64,000 nucleotides of DNA from Tepiditoga spiralis. Lineage in GTDB: Bacteria; Thermotogota; Thermotogae; Petrotogales; Petrotogaceae. The notes under the pieces are model-generated. The model worked only from the letters and a program-made list of their open reading frames with translations. It was not told where the DNA came from and searched no databases. Shown here in pieces: positions 16,435 through 25,604 of this stretch (position 1 is the first letter of the stretch; each line of letters opens with the position of its first letter). The translations under genes were made by a program, and so were the position numbers. Location: NCBI RefSeq assembly GCF_014701195.1, contig NZ_AP018712.1:762501-826500 (forward strand), given 5' to 3'.

Positions 16435-17442
16435 ATGTCTATACTTATAACAGGTGGAGCTGGTTACATTGGAAGTCATACATGTGTTGAATTTTTAAAT
16501 GCTGGTTATGATATTGTAGTTGTAGATAATCTTTCTAACAGTAAAAAAGAATCTTTAAACAGAGTTGAACAAATTACAGGAAAAACTTTAAAGTTTTATC
16601 ATACCGATATTTTAAATAAAACCGAATTAGAAAAAGTATTTGAAGAAAATAATATAGAAGCAGTCATACATTTTGCAGGTTTAAAAGCAGTTGGAGAATC
16701 AGTTGCTATACCTTTAAAGTACTATCATAATAATATAACTGGAACACTTATCTTAAATGAAGTAATGCAAAAATATAATGTAAAAAAAATGGTTTTTAGT
16801 TCTTCTGCAACTGTTTATGGTGATCCTGAATCAGTACCTATTTCTGAAGATTTCCCTTTACATGCAACAAACCCTTATGGAAGAACAAAGTTAATGATCG
16901 AAGAAATATTAAGAGACTTATATATTTCAGATAATGATTGGAGTATCGCACTTTTAAGATATTTTAATCCAATAGGAGCGCATGAAAGTGGAAGGATAGG
17001 AGAAGATCCAAATGGAATACCTAATAATTTAATGCCTTATATAACTCAAGTTGCTGTTGGTAAAAGAGAAAAGTTGAGTGTATTTGGAAATGACTACAAC
17101 ACTCATGATGGAACTGGTGTAAGAGATTATATACACGTTGTTGATTTAGCAAAAGGACATTTAAAAGCTCTTGAAAAAATAATGAAAACAAAAGGAATAG
17201 ATGCTTACAATTTAGGAACTGGAACTGGATACAGTGTTTTAGATGTTGTTAAAAGTTTTGAAAAAGCAAATAATATAAAAATACCTTATATAATAACAAA
17301 AAGACGCCCTGGAGATATAGATAAATGTTATGCTAATCCAGAAAAAGCATTAAAAGAACTTGGATGGAAAGCAGAAAAAAATCTCGAAGATATGTGTAGA
17401 GATTCTTGGAATTGGCAGAAAAACAATCCAAAAGGATATTAA
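16435..17442 (+). CDS. galE: UDP-glucose 4-epimerase
   Basis: 335 residues, full length. NAD-binding GGAGYIGSH at residues 7-15, VVDNLSNS near 32, [11 protein letters not shown] near 122, and the catalytic YGRTK near 149 identify an extended SDR epimerase. [18 protein letters not shown] is characteristic of GalE. It interconverts UDP-glucose and UDP-galactose for sugar use and surface glycans. AAAAGGATG precedes the ATG, and a bidirectional terminator follows at once. Confidence 0.95.
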   Translation: MSILITGGAGYIGSHTCVEFLNAGYDIVVVDNLSNSKKESLNRVEQITGKTLKFYHTDILNKTELEKVFEENNIEAVIHFAGLKAVGESVAIPLKYYHNNITGTLILNEVMQKYNVKKMVFSSSATVYGDPESVPISEDFPLHATNPYGRTKLMIEEILRDLYISDNDWSIALLRYFNPIGAHESGRIGEDPNGIPNNLMPYITQVAVGKREKLSVFGNDYNTHDGTGVRDYIHVVDLAKGHLKALEKIMKTKGIDAYNLGTGTGYSVLDVVKSFEKANNIKIPYIITKRRPGDIDKCYANPEKALKELGWKAEKNLEDMCRDSWNWQKNNPKGY

Positions 17443-17468
17443 AAAAAGCATCTTACGATGCTTTTTTT
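17443..17468. terminator. Bidirectional terminator after galE
   Basis: AAAAAGCATC-TTAC-GATGCTTTTTTT; runs of A and T on both sides let it serve galE and the convergent transporter gene. Confidence 0.9.
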
Positions 17469-17470
17469 AA

Positions 17471-18019
17471 TTATAATGGTAAAACTTTTTTATTGTATAC
17501 TTCATTTAATGTTTGTGCCATAGCTCCATAAATTGCAGAAAATCCACAGAAAATACCTTCATATCCAGCAATCGTCTTTATAACTGATATTCCTGTAAAA
17601 TCTCCAGCAGCTAATAAGAAAAATAAGATTGTTAAAGAACCAAAGATAACTTGATTAGTTTTATTTTGTTTTAGTGTTCCAATAAACATATATAAAGTAA
17701 AAATTCCCCATAACAATAAGTACCAAGCTACTGATTTTGCGTCAGCTAAAGGACCCATATTTATACCATTCAAAGTCCATATTCCAACTAAAGAAAGCCA
17801 AAATAATCCGTAAGATGTAAAGGCCAATGCTCCAAATGTATTTTCATTTTTAAATTCCATTATACCAGCAATTACCTGTGCCAATCCACCATAAAAAATT
17901 CCCATAGATATTATAACTACACTTAATTTTAAAAATCCTGCATTATGTAAGTTTAACAAAACCGTAGTCATTCCAAATCCCATTAATCCTAATGGAGCTG
18001 GATTTGCTTTTTTATTCAT
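17471..18019 (-). CDS. GPR1/FUN34/YaaH (SatP-type) acetate transporter
   Basis: 182 residues with six membrane helices and the family motif NPAPLGLMGFGMTT at residues 6-19. The length matches bacterial SatP/YaaH (about 188). It likely carries acetate or succinate with protons across the inner membrane. GGGAGGG precedes the ATG. A single gene, convergent with galE. Confidence 0.9.
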   Translation of the reverse strand: MNKKANPAPLGLMGFGMTTVLLNLHNAGFLKLSVVIISMGIFYGGLAQVIAGIMEFKNENTFGALAFTSYGLFWLSLVGIWTLNGINMGPLADAKSVAWYLLLWGIFTLYMFIGTLKQNKTNQVIFGSLTILFFLLAAGDFTGISVIKTIAGYEGIFCGFSAIYGAMAQTLNEVYNKKVLPL

Positions 18020-18120
18020 AAATTTTCCCTCCCAAAGTTTTTTTCAATTCATTTTACTCATTGAGTCTATACTTTAAATTAAATATTTGTTGCTTTGTGT
18101 ATCTTTTTATTTAAGTTTAA

Positions 18121-20952
18121 TTATTTTTTGAGAAAATGTTCTAAAAGCAAAAGCCATGTATAAGTTTTATTTTTTATAGAAATTTCAAGTTCCTCTAATC
18201 TTTTTCTTTCAAAAATTTCTTCATTTAATTTATCTAATTCCATTATTTTTTTTTCATAAATATCTCTATATTCTCTCCATAAAACTAGGCACTCATTTTT
18301 AAAAAAGCCAAAGTAATCTATATCATTTTTATGAAAATTTAAAGCTTCTGCTTTTTTTATTATTTTAATTATTTGTTCATCATTTATTACACTATTTTTT
18401 TCGTATATGAGATTTTCTAAAAATAAATTATATTTATCTTTTTCTTTTTCAAAAAGACTAATTTTCTTTTCATATTTTTTTAACTCTAAGAACTTACTTT
18501 TAAATTCTTCAAAATTATTTAATATATACCTTAAAGCTGTTATTTTCATATTTAATTCTTCTGACAATTTAGAGTTCAAGTTTGAAAAATATTTAATGTA
18601 TTCTTCTGTTTTTTCTATAATTTTTTTATTAGAACTATACTTCATAAGATGATTTTTTATTATTAGTATTCTTTTTGTTTCTTTTATAAAAAAATTATTA
18701 AGATAATAAGATATTTCATCTATACTCTCTACCATATGATTATTTTTTTCTATTATCCCCAAACTTTTTAATTTATAAATTAAAGCTGATAATTCCTTAA
18801 TATTAAGCTCTTTTTCTTTTATTTTTTTTATACTCATTTTTTTTAAATAAGCAATAGACGCTTTTCTTTCAATAGATTTTGTATCTCCTATTATTTCTAT
18901 TTTTCCTAATTTATATAGTACTGAAATTATAAATATAGTAGTTATTTCTTTCCAACCATATGGAGATTTTTTTAACTCTTCACATATGTTTTTTATTTCT
19001 CCTTCTGGAATCTCAATATTTTCAATATTATACTGCAATAACTTCCTTTTATCTGTTATAAATACTTTTTTTATGTCTTCTTCTTTTATTTTAAAATTTA
19101 TAAAAGAAGTATATATAGTTTCAAACATTTCGTTTTTAACGAACTTCTTTATGAATTCATTAAAATTTTTTATCTTTTTTTCTCCATATCTATAATAAAA
19201 TATTTTTGAATCATTTAAAGCATCTTTTATCTTCTTTAAAATTCTCTTTTCTAAATCTGAAATTAAAATCTCTAAATACTCATCTTTTTCAAAATTTTCA
19301 GCCATTTTCAAAGCAGTATACTCTTCTAAATCTTTTTGAAAGTTTATATTTATCATTACATAAGCAGTATACTTATCTTCTATTGATATTTTTTTTATAT
19401 CTTCTTTTTTAGTTATTATATTAATTCGTATTTCAGTATCTTTTGTTTTCTTTACTTCTTCTCCATCTATTAAAATATTAAATGTTCTTTGAACTTCATT
19501 TATTTTAAATGACAAATCATTTGGTAATGATTTTGATATTAATTTTTTTAAATTCTTTTTTCTATTTCTAAAAAATTCTTTTTCTTCATACATTTTTTTT
19601 ACTATTTTTAAAACTTCTTTTTGTTTTTTAGACAACAATTTCCAAATGTCTCCATTTTTATAAACAATATTTTCATCTTTTAATTCATTTAATTTTTCTT
19701 CAACTTCTTTTTTGTTATTTTTATATTTAATTGAATTAGTTAATAATTTAAACAGTTCAATTGTTTTAATTCCATTTTTAAAAGTTGTTGTTTTTTCTGT
19801 CAATTTTAAGATTTTTAATAAGTTTATTTTCATTAAATCATTTTCTTTCAAAGGAAAATCAACTATAAAATCATAAAATTCATATATTGAAATTATATCT
19901 CCTACTTTCCATTCTTTATTTAAAATAGAATTAAAGATATAAAGTATATTTCTCTTTTCAAGATCTGAATTTTCATATATTTCTGTTATTAACTTTATAG
20001 TTTCAGGATAAAAAGGATAAAACTTTGCAAACAACTTTGAAGATTCTTCAACATCATTTTCATTAAAAGATTCAAATTTATCAAGAGTATTTAAAAGTAT
20101 ATCTATTGAATTTTCTTTATAAATAACCTTAAAATAATTTTCATCTTTCTTTTTTAAAAATCTTTCTAAAACTATATATTCTATATCTTCAGCAGTTAAT
20201 TCTAACTTAGTTTTAAATCTATCTTTTATAATAGAGAATTTATCGTCATTTAATGAACTTTGAGAAATTGCTAATAAATGTACGTTTTTATACTTATCAA
20301 AAGAATGAAGCAACCCTTGTAACTCTAATATTCTTTCATTATTTCCTGTAATAAAATGTTCTACTTCATCTAAAATAAAAATTACTCTTTTATATTTAAT
20401 ATTCAAACTGCTCTTTAAATATTCTTCTATAATATCTGATAACTCGTCTGTATTTATTAATTCCATACTATCTTTTTTTATAAAATCAAATAAATCTTTT
20501 TGAAATTCATTCCATTCTAATTTTCCACCATATCCTATATTTTTTAAAAATTCAATTAATAAAATATCACTTATTTTTTTATTGCTTCCTGCAAATGTCG
20601 AAAGATCTATTGCAACTGCCAATACATCATCTTCTATTTTATCCACTAATGTATAAAGATCTTTCATATTTTTAACTTTTTCTAAAAATAACTTTTTAAA
20701 AACTCCATTATTTAAAAAAATATTATAAATTATTTTTGCAAAATTCGATTTACCAGAACCAAAAAAACCTGAAACCCAAGTTCCAGATACTCTTTTATTA
20801 AAATTATTAAAAAATTTTACTAAATTTTTCTTTATGTTATCTGTAATAACATATTCATTAACTAACTCTTTTATATCATCGGCATTTTGTATTTTTATAA
20901 CATCTTCAAAATGAGTAGAAAAATCATGCAAAAATTCTTTTTTTAATTCCAA
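18121..20952 (-). CDS. BrxC/PglY-like P-loop ATPase, solitary
   Basis: 943 residues. The N-terminus has the layout of BREX BrxC ATPases: a helical lead (LVNEYVITDNIKKNLVKFF), then GTWVSGFFGSGKSNFAK with Walker A at residues 62-69, IDLSTFAGS near 116, and Walker B VIFILDEVEHF with DE at 195-196. A long helical, partly coiled-coil C-terminus follows. BrxC proteins are usually 1,100-1,250 residues and act with BrxA, BrxB, PglX and PglZ; none of these is in this window. The start is TTG with GAAGGAG upstream, and TATAAT lies at 20990-20985 on minus. It ends with no obvious partner and adjoins a tRNA cluster, a common site for defence genes. The family call is by motif recognition. Confidence 0.7.
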   Translation of the reverse strand: MELKKEFLHDFSTHFEDVIKIQNADDIKELVNEYVITDNIKKNLVKFFNNFNKRVSGTWVSGFFGSGKSNFAKIIYNIFLNNGVFKKLFLEKVKNMKDLYTLVDKIEDDVLAVAIDLSTFAGSNKKISDILLIEFLKNIGYGGKLEWNEFQKDLFDFIKKDSMELINTDELSDIIEEYLKSSLNIKYKRVIFILDEVEHFITGNNERILELQGLLHSFDKYKNVHLLAISQSSLNDDKFSIIKDRFKTKLELTAEDIEYIVLERFLKKKDENYFKVIYKENSIDILLNTLDKFESFNENDVEESSKLFAKFYPFYPETIKLITEIYENSDLEKRNILYIFNSILNKEWKVGDIISIYEFYDFIVDFPLKENDLMKINLLKILKLTEKTTTFKNGIKTIELFKLLTNSIKYKNNKKEVEEKLNELKDENIVYKNGDIWKLLSKKQKEVLKIVKKMYEEKEFFRNRKKNLKKLISKSLPNDLSFKINEVQRTFNILIDGEEVKKTKDTEIRINIITKKEDIKKISIEDKYTAYVMININFQKDLEEYTALKMAENFEKDEYLEILISDLEKRILKKIKDALNDSKIFYYRYGEKKIKNFNEFIKKFVKNEMFETIYTSFINFKIKEEDIKKVFITDKRKLLQYNIENIEIPEGEIKNICEELKKSPYGWKEITTIFIISVLYKLGKIEIIGDTKSIERKASIAYLKKMSIKKIKEKELNIKELSALIYKLKSLGIIEKNNHMVESIDEISYYLNNFFIKETKRILIIKNHLMKYSSNKKIIEKTEEYIKYFSNLNSKLSEELNMKITALRYILNNFEEFKSKFLELKKYEKKISLFEKEKDKYNLFLENLIYEKNSVINDEQIIKIIKKAEALNFHKNDIDYFGFFKNECLVLWREYRDIYEKKIMELDKLNEEIFERKRLEELEISIKNKTYTWLLLLEHFLKK

Positions 20953-21066
20953 TTATTTTCAAACTCCTTCTTTGTGTTTTTTTCATTATATCAAAAATTT
21001 ATTAATTTAAGAAAAATCTAAGCTATTTATAAGCAAACTTTAAGTTTAGTTTTTTATAATATTAGT

Positions 21067-21126
21067 GTAATCCCCCTTTGAAATAAATAAATCCCCATTT
21101 TATACTCCGAAAGGAGTATTTTTTTT
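21067..21126 (+). ncRNA. Possible short RNA with terminator and C-rich single strands
   Basis: TATAAT at 21055-21060 (the -35 is weak) is followed about 40 bases later by a good terminator, ATACTCC-GAAA-GGAGTAT-TTTTTTT (21102-21126). The predicted unstructured part contains TCCCCC and TCCCC, which could pair with ribosome-binding sites as in C-rich-motif sRNAs of Firmicutes. No reading frame is present on this strand. The alternative is that the hairpin merely stops antisense transcription towards the tRNA genes. Confidence 0.35.
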
Positions 21127-21137
21127 ATGAATTTTAA

Positions 21138-21166
21138 TAAAAAAAAGACGCTTTTAAGCGTCTTTT
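21138..21166 (-). terminator. Terminator of the four-tRNA cluster
   Basis: A 10- to 12-bp stem around GACGC/GCGTC followed on minus by TTTTTTTTATT, immediately after the CCA of tRNA-His. Confidence 0.9.
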
Positions 21167-21243
21167 TGGGGTGGCTAGTGGGATTTGAACCCACGACATT
21201 CGGAGTCACAGTCCGATGTTCTACCAACTGAACTATAGCCACC
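21167..21243 (-). tRNA. tRNA-His (GTG)
   Basis: A cloverleaf with the anticodon loop CTGTGAC, an encoded extra 5' G (G-1) pairing with discriminator C73 as is typical of tRNA-His, and an encoded CCA. It is last in the cluster. Confidence 0.97.
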
Positions 21244-21281
21244 ATTCATAATTTACAAATTAATGTAAAAAATATAAAAAG

Positions 21282-21358
21282 TGGCGGGCCTAGAGAGGCT
21301 CGAACTCCCAACCCCCGGATTAGAAATCCGATGCTCTATCCTGTTGAGCTATAGGCCC
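21282..21358 (-). tRNA. tRNA-Arg (TCT)
   Basis: Acceptor GGGCCTA/TAGGCCC, anticodon loop TTTCTAA, T-loop TTCGAGC and an encoded CCA. Confidence 0.97.
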
Positions 21359-21368
21359 GTACTTTTTA

Positions 21369-21444
21369 TGGAGCGGCAAACGAGACTCGAACTCGCAACC
21401 CTCGGCTTGGAAGGCCGATACTCTACCAATTGAGCTATTGCCGC
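21369..21444 (-). tRNA. tRNA-Gly (TCC)
   Basis: Acceptor GCGGCAA/TTGCCGC, anticodon loop CTTCCAA, T-loop TTCGAGT and an encoded CCA. Confidence 0.97.
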
Positions 21445-21453
21445 ATGTTCATG

Positions 21454-21529
21454 TGGTCGGAGCGACTGGGATCGAACCAGCGACCTCCGGTTCCCAAGAC
21501 CGGCGCGCTACCGGCTGCGCTACGCTCCG
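21454..21529 (-). tRNA. tRNA-Pro (TGG)
   Basis: Acceptor CGGAGCG/CGCTCCG, anticodon loop CTTGGGA, T-loop TTCGATC and an encoded CCA. First in the cluster. Confidence 0.97.
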
Positions 21530-21542
21530 TCTTACGGAATAT

Positions 21543-21571
21543 ATAATATCACAGTTTAGGTACTTTGTCAA
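21543..21571 (-). promoter_or_regulatory. Promoter of the tRNA cluster
   Basis: On minus, TTGACA (21571-21566), 17 bases, TATTAT (21548-21543), placed 14 bases before tRNA-Pro. Confidence 0.88.
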
Positions 21572-21646
21572 CAGTTATTTTTTTCAAATTCTTATAAAAT
21601 TCGTTAACTTTAAGTGACTGTTTTTATTTGTTATTTTTATAAAATC

Positions 21647-21677
21647 AAAAAAACACTTATTTAATCAATAAAATAAG
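21647..21677 (-). terminator. Terminator after the MFS gene
   Basis: CTTATTT/AAATAAG arms with an eight-base loop, followed on minus by TGTTTTTTT. Confidence 0.65.
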
Positions 21678-21682
21678 ATTTT

Positions 21683-22879
21683 TTATCCTTTTTTTATTTT
21701 ATATAAATTCAAAGTTTTTTTCTCTTTTCTTAATGGATAAAAAAATTTCAAATAAACAAAAAAATTCAAAAGATAAAAAACTGTACTTATTAAAAACAAA
21801 TTTCTATATCCATTAGTAGTTCCAACAATAAATCCAAACATTGCAGTAGCTATTGCTCTCGTTGAATTATTTAAAAGATTATTCAAACTATTTATTGTTG
21901 TTATTTTATCTGAAGGAAGATTCGACATAACAAGAGTTGTAATAACTGGAATAGTCATATTCATAAATGAAAATCTTAAAGCATATAATCCTGTAAAAAT
22001 ATATGGTTCTCTAACAAATGCAAATGCAAGAATTAATGGAACAACTAAAAATTGTAAAAACAATGTATACTCAAGTGGTCCAAATTTTTTAGAGAGATAT
22101 GGAGAAGCAAAAGATCCCAATGCTGTTCCAACCTGAGCTATAGAAATAGCTACTCCTATCATTGTAGGTGACATAGAAAACAAATCTTTAAAAATTAAAT
22201 TTCCAAAATGTATGAATAGTCCTGCACCAAATCCTATTAAAAATGTTGATAATAAATATCCCTTTAATATATGAAGTTCATTTTTAGGTATAGTTTTAAA
22301 ATTAAATAATTCTGAAAATTTTTGTTTCTTTTTTATTTTAACATCTCCAACTTTTAATAATGTAGTTGTTGAAAGTATATATATTATAGATGAAACTATC
22401 AATGTGTTTTTTAATCCAAAAGTATCTCCCATAACTCCACCAATCATATTACCTATTAAACCGCTACCCATCATTATTCCAAAATTATATCCAAAGGCTT
22501 TTGCTCTGTTACTATGATCTGTAACTTCTACTATAAAAGTATTTAATAGTATCATTCGTGATGCAAACAAACCTCCATTAAAAAAGGCTAACCACAATAA
22601 CAATGTTTCAAATGGAAAAATTGCTCTTATTAAAATAACTAATCCTGAAATATATGAAGTTATTAAAAGCATTTTTTTTCTTCCATACTTATCTCCAAAC
22701 ATACCCAATATCATTCCAAGTATTGCTGATCCCCATAGTTGTAAAGACATCAATCCACTTATAAAAACATTATCCATATTTAAATCTCTTAAATATAAAT
22801 TAAAAATTATTTGATACATATTCCAAGATGCACTACTTAAAAACGAATACCAAAGTATATTCTTCATTCTTTTAGGCAT
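21683..22879 (-). CDS. MFS transporter
   Basis: 398 residues with about 12 membrane helices. The MFS loop motif GDKYGRKKMLL follows helix 2 (residues about 62-73). The N-terminus (NILWYSFLSSASWNMYQIIFNLYLRDL) and a Met/Ser-rich C-terminal half fit drug- or sugar-efflux type MFS proteins. The substrate cannot be predicted. It is a single gene, divergent from apt. Confidence 0.88.
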   Translation of the reverse strand: MPKRMKNILWYSFLSSASWNMYQIIFNLYLRDLNMDNVFISGLMSLQLWGSAILGMILGMFGDKYGRKKMLLITSYISGLVILIRAIFPFETLLLWLAFFNGGLFASRMILLNTFIVEVTDHSNRAKAFGYNFGIMMGSGLIGNMIGGVMGDTFGLKNTLIVSSIIYILSTTTLLKVGDVKIKKKQKFSELFNFKTIPKNELHILKGYLLSTFLIGFGAGLFIHFGNLIFKDLFSMSPTMIGVAISIAQVGTALGSFASPYLSKKFGPLEYTLFLQFLVVPLILAFAFVREPYIFTGLYALRFSFMNMTIPVITTLVMSNLPSDKITTINSLNNLLNNSTRAIATAMFGFIVGTTNGYRNLFLISTVFYLLNFFVYLKFFYPLRKEKKTLNLYKIKKG

Positions 22880-23077
22880 TTCATCACCTCATTTTAATTA
22901 GGATAGCTAACTTTATTATAGCATATATACAAAGATAATAACTATTTAATTTTTATTATCTTTTTGTAAACTTTGTTGAAAAAAATTTTAGAATCAAATC
23001 AACAAATTTTTTTATAAACAAAATATAATATTTTTGTGATAAAATTTATAGTATAAAAAGTTTAAGGAGGAAAAATT

Positions 23078-23590
23078 ATGGATGTAAAAAAATATGTAAG
23101 AGACGTAAAAGACTTTCCAAAAGAAGGTATTATTTTTAAAGATATAACCCCTGTACTTAGTAACCCTGAAGTATTCAAATTTGTTATAGATGGTATGATA
23201 GAAGATATTAAAGATTGGAACTTTGATACTATAATTGGTCCAGAAGCAAGAGGCTTTATTTTTGCTGCACCACTTGCTTATAAAATGGGGAAAAAATTTG
23301 TTCCTGTTAGAAAACCTGGAAAACTTCCTTATAAAAAAATAAGCGCATCATATGATTTGGAATATGGAAGTGCCACCTTAGAAATGCATATTGATGCTAT
23401 TGAAAAAGGCGAAAGAGTCATTATCGTTGATGATGTTCTTGCAACAGGCGGAACAACCGCTGCCATTGTAGAATTAGTTAAAAAAGCTGGCGGAATAGTA
23501 GAAGGTGTTTATAATTTTGCTGAATTGAGTTTCTTAAATCCAAGAGAAAAATTAAATGATATAAAAGTAGGTTCTTTAATAGAATATTAA
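23078..23590 (+). CDS. apt: Adenine phosphoribosyltransferase
   Basis: 170 residues, the standard APRT length. The PRPP-binding loop VIIVDDVLATGGTTAA is near residue 110, and DFPKEGIIFKDITPVL and GPEARGFIFAAPLAY are also family signatures. It makes AMP from adenine and PRPP. AAGGAGG lies eight bases before the ATG. It is first of a three-gene unit with pgi and coaE. Confidence 0.96.
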   Translation: MDVKKYVRDVKDFPKEGIIFKDITPVLSNPEVFKFVIDGMIEDIKDWNFDTIIGPEARGFIFAAPLAYKMGKKFVPVRKPGKLPYKKISASYDLEYGSATLEMHIDAIEKGERVIIVDDVLATGGTTAAIVELVKKAGGIVEGVYNFAELSFLNPREKLNDIKVGSLIEY

Positions 23591-23612
23591 ATTTATGAGG
23601 GAGGGATTATTT

Positions 23613-24986
23613 ATGAAAGGTATAAAGTTTGATTTTACAAATTTATTTAAGCCTAATGTAAATTCCGGGGTTACAGAAGCTGAAATAGATGATTACAAAG
23701 AAGAAATAACAAAAATAATAGAAAATATTTTTGAAGAAAAACCAGGATTTTTAGATGTTCCTTTTACAAGAAAATGGACCGATAGTGTTTTAGATATTAA
23801 AAATTGGGTTCAAAAATTTGAAAGTGTTGTTATTCTTGGAATTGGTGGTTCAGCTCTTGGAAATCAAGCTTTACAAACTGCTTTAAACCCATTAAACTAC
23901 AACTCTATGAGTAAAGAAGAAAGAAAATCTCCTAAAGTTTTTATTATTGATAATGTTGATCCTGATTTTGTTTCTTCAATTTTAGATCAAATAAATCCAA
24001 AAACAACTTTATTTAATGTAATATCAAAATCTGGAACAACCGCTGAAGCCATGTCTAACTATTTAATAGCAAGAGGATTAATAGATACTTATGGATTAAA
24101 TCCATCAAAACATCTTTTATTTACAACCGATCCAGAAAATGGAGTTTTAAGAAAAATAGCTATTGAAGAAGATATTAGAACTTTAGAAATACCTCAAAAT
24201 GTTGGAGGAAGATTTAGCGTTTTAACTCCTGTTGGCTTACTCTCTGCTATGGCTGGAAATATTGATATAATTGATTTATTTAATGGTGCAAGAGATATGC
24301 AAAAAATACTAAATAATAAAAATGTATGGGAAAATCCTGCTGCATTAAATGCTTTAATACACTTTATTTTAAATAAAAAAGGATTTTCTATGTCTGTAAT
24401 GATGCCTTATTCAAATAGATTATATCTACTTGCAGATTGGTATCGTCAACTTTGGGCAGAAAGCATTGGAAAAAAAGTTAATTTAAAAGGTGAAGTTGTA
24501 AATGTTGGACAAACACCTATAAAAGCACTTGGTGCAACAGATCAACATTCACAAGTTCAATTGTACAATGAAGGACCTAATGATAAGATTATTACTTTCT
24601 TAAAATTAGAAAACTTTGAAAGAGATATAACTATTCCTTCAATTCATTCAGATATTGAAGCATTAAAATACCTTGGAGGAAAGAAACTTTCTGAACTATT
24701 AAATACAGAATTAACTGGTACTGAATATGCTTTGGTTGAACACAATAGACCAAATATGAAAATAATATTCCCTGCAATAAATGCATATAATATAGGTCAA
24801 TTCCTATTTATGTATGAGTTTTCAACCGCAGTTATGGGAAGTTTACTAGAAATAAACCCTTATGATCAACCTGGTGTTGAATTGGGTAAAAAAGTAACTT
24901 ATGCTTTAATGGGAAGAAAAGGTTATGAAGAAATGGCAAGTGATGTCAATAAAAAGTTAAGTGAAAAAAAGAAGGTTATAATATGA
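23613..24986 (+). CDS. pgi: Glucose-6-phosphate isomerase
   Basis: 457 residues from the ATG at 23613, which has GGGAGGG nine bases upstream; an ATG at 23595 has no such site. Sugar-phosphate-binding features: VVILGIGGSALGNQAL near residue 70, NVISKSGTTAEAM near 135, and GATDQHSQVQLYNEGP near 305. It interconverts glucose-6-P and fructose-6-P in glycolysis. The stop overlaps the coaE start by four bases (ATGA). Confidence 0.96.
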   Translation: MKGIKFDFTNLFKPNVNSGVTEAEIDDYKEEITKIIENIFEEKPGFLDVPFTRKWTDSVLDIKNWVQKFESVVILGIGGSALGNQALQTALNPLNYNSMSKEERKSPKVFIIDNVDPDFVSSILDQINPKTTLFNVISKSGTTAEAMSNYLIARGLIDTYGLNPSKHLLFTTDPENGVLRKIAIEEDIRTLEIPQNVGGRFSVLTPVGLLSAMAGNIDIIDLFNGARDMQKILNNKNVWENPAALNALIHFILNKKGFSMSVMMPYSNRLYLLADWYRQLWAESIGKKVNLKGEVVNVGQTPIKALGATDQHSQVQLYNEGPNDKIITFLKLENFERDITIPSIHSDIEALKYLGGKKLSELLNTELTGTEYALVEHNRPNMKIIFPAINAYNIGQFLFMYEFSTAVMGSLLEINPYDQPGVELGKKVTYALMGRKGYEEMASDVNKKLSEKKKVII

Positions 24987-25585
24987 TAATAGGACTTACT
25001 GGACCAGCTGGTTCTGGAAAGTCTACTGTTTCTAACATAATAAAAGAAAATTATAAAAATGTTGAAATAATTGATGTTGATAGGGTGGGACACTACGTAC
25101 TCACCCTTTCTTTTGTTAAACAAGAGTTGAAAAAAGTTTTTGGAAGTGATATATTTGAATGTTATAGAGAAATATCTGAAAAAGAATTATTACAAAAAAA
25201 TATTTCCAGAAAAAAATTGGGACAATTAGTCTTTTCTAATAAAGAAAATTTAAAAAAACTTAATGCCATAGTTCATCCCGTTATTTTTAATGAAATTAAA
25301 AATAATATAAAAATTTTATTAAAAAAATATGATATAATAGTAATTGACGCTGCTTTATTAAATGAAATAGGATTAAGTAAATTGTGTAATAAAATAATCT
25401 ATGTAACTGCCCCCAAAGAATTACGAATAAAAAGACTTGTAGAAAACAGGCACTTACCTTTAAATACAGCACAAAGTATTGTTAAATCACAAAAAAATAT
25501 GTTATTTGAATTTTTTGATTATAAAATTATTAATGATTGTGACAAACAAACCTTAAAAAAAATTGTTGCCAACATATTAAATTAA
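24983..25585 (+). CDS. coaE: Dephospho-CoA kinase
   Basis: 200 residues. P-loop GLTGPAGSGKST at residues 3-14, IIDVDRVGH near 30 and the lid-type RLVENRHLP near 152 match CoaE. It phosphorylates dephospho-CoA in the last step of CoA synthesis. Its start overlaps the pgi stop. Confidence 0.93.
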   Translation: MIIGLTGPAGSGKSTVSNIIKENYKNVEIIDVDRVGHYVLTLSFVKQELKKVFGSDIFECYREISEKELLQKNISRKKLGQLVFSNKENLKKLNAIVHPVIFNEIKNNIKILLKKYDIIVIDAALLNEIGLSKLCNKIIYVTAPKELRIKRLVENRHLPLNTAQSIVKSQKNMLFEFFDYKIINDCDKQTLKKIVANILN

Positions 25586-25604
25586 ATTCAGGGAGGTGTA
25601 GTTG

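Noticed and set aside
21054-21245. 63-codon frame on minus containing TVTPNVVGSNP
   Set aside because: It is the tRNA-His gene read as protein; such frames are a well-known artefact of tRNA sequences.
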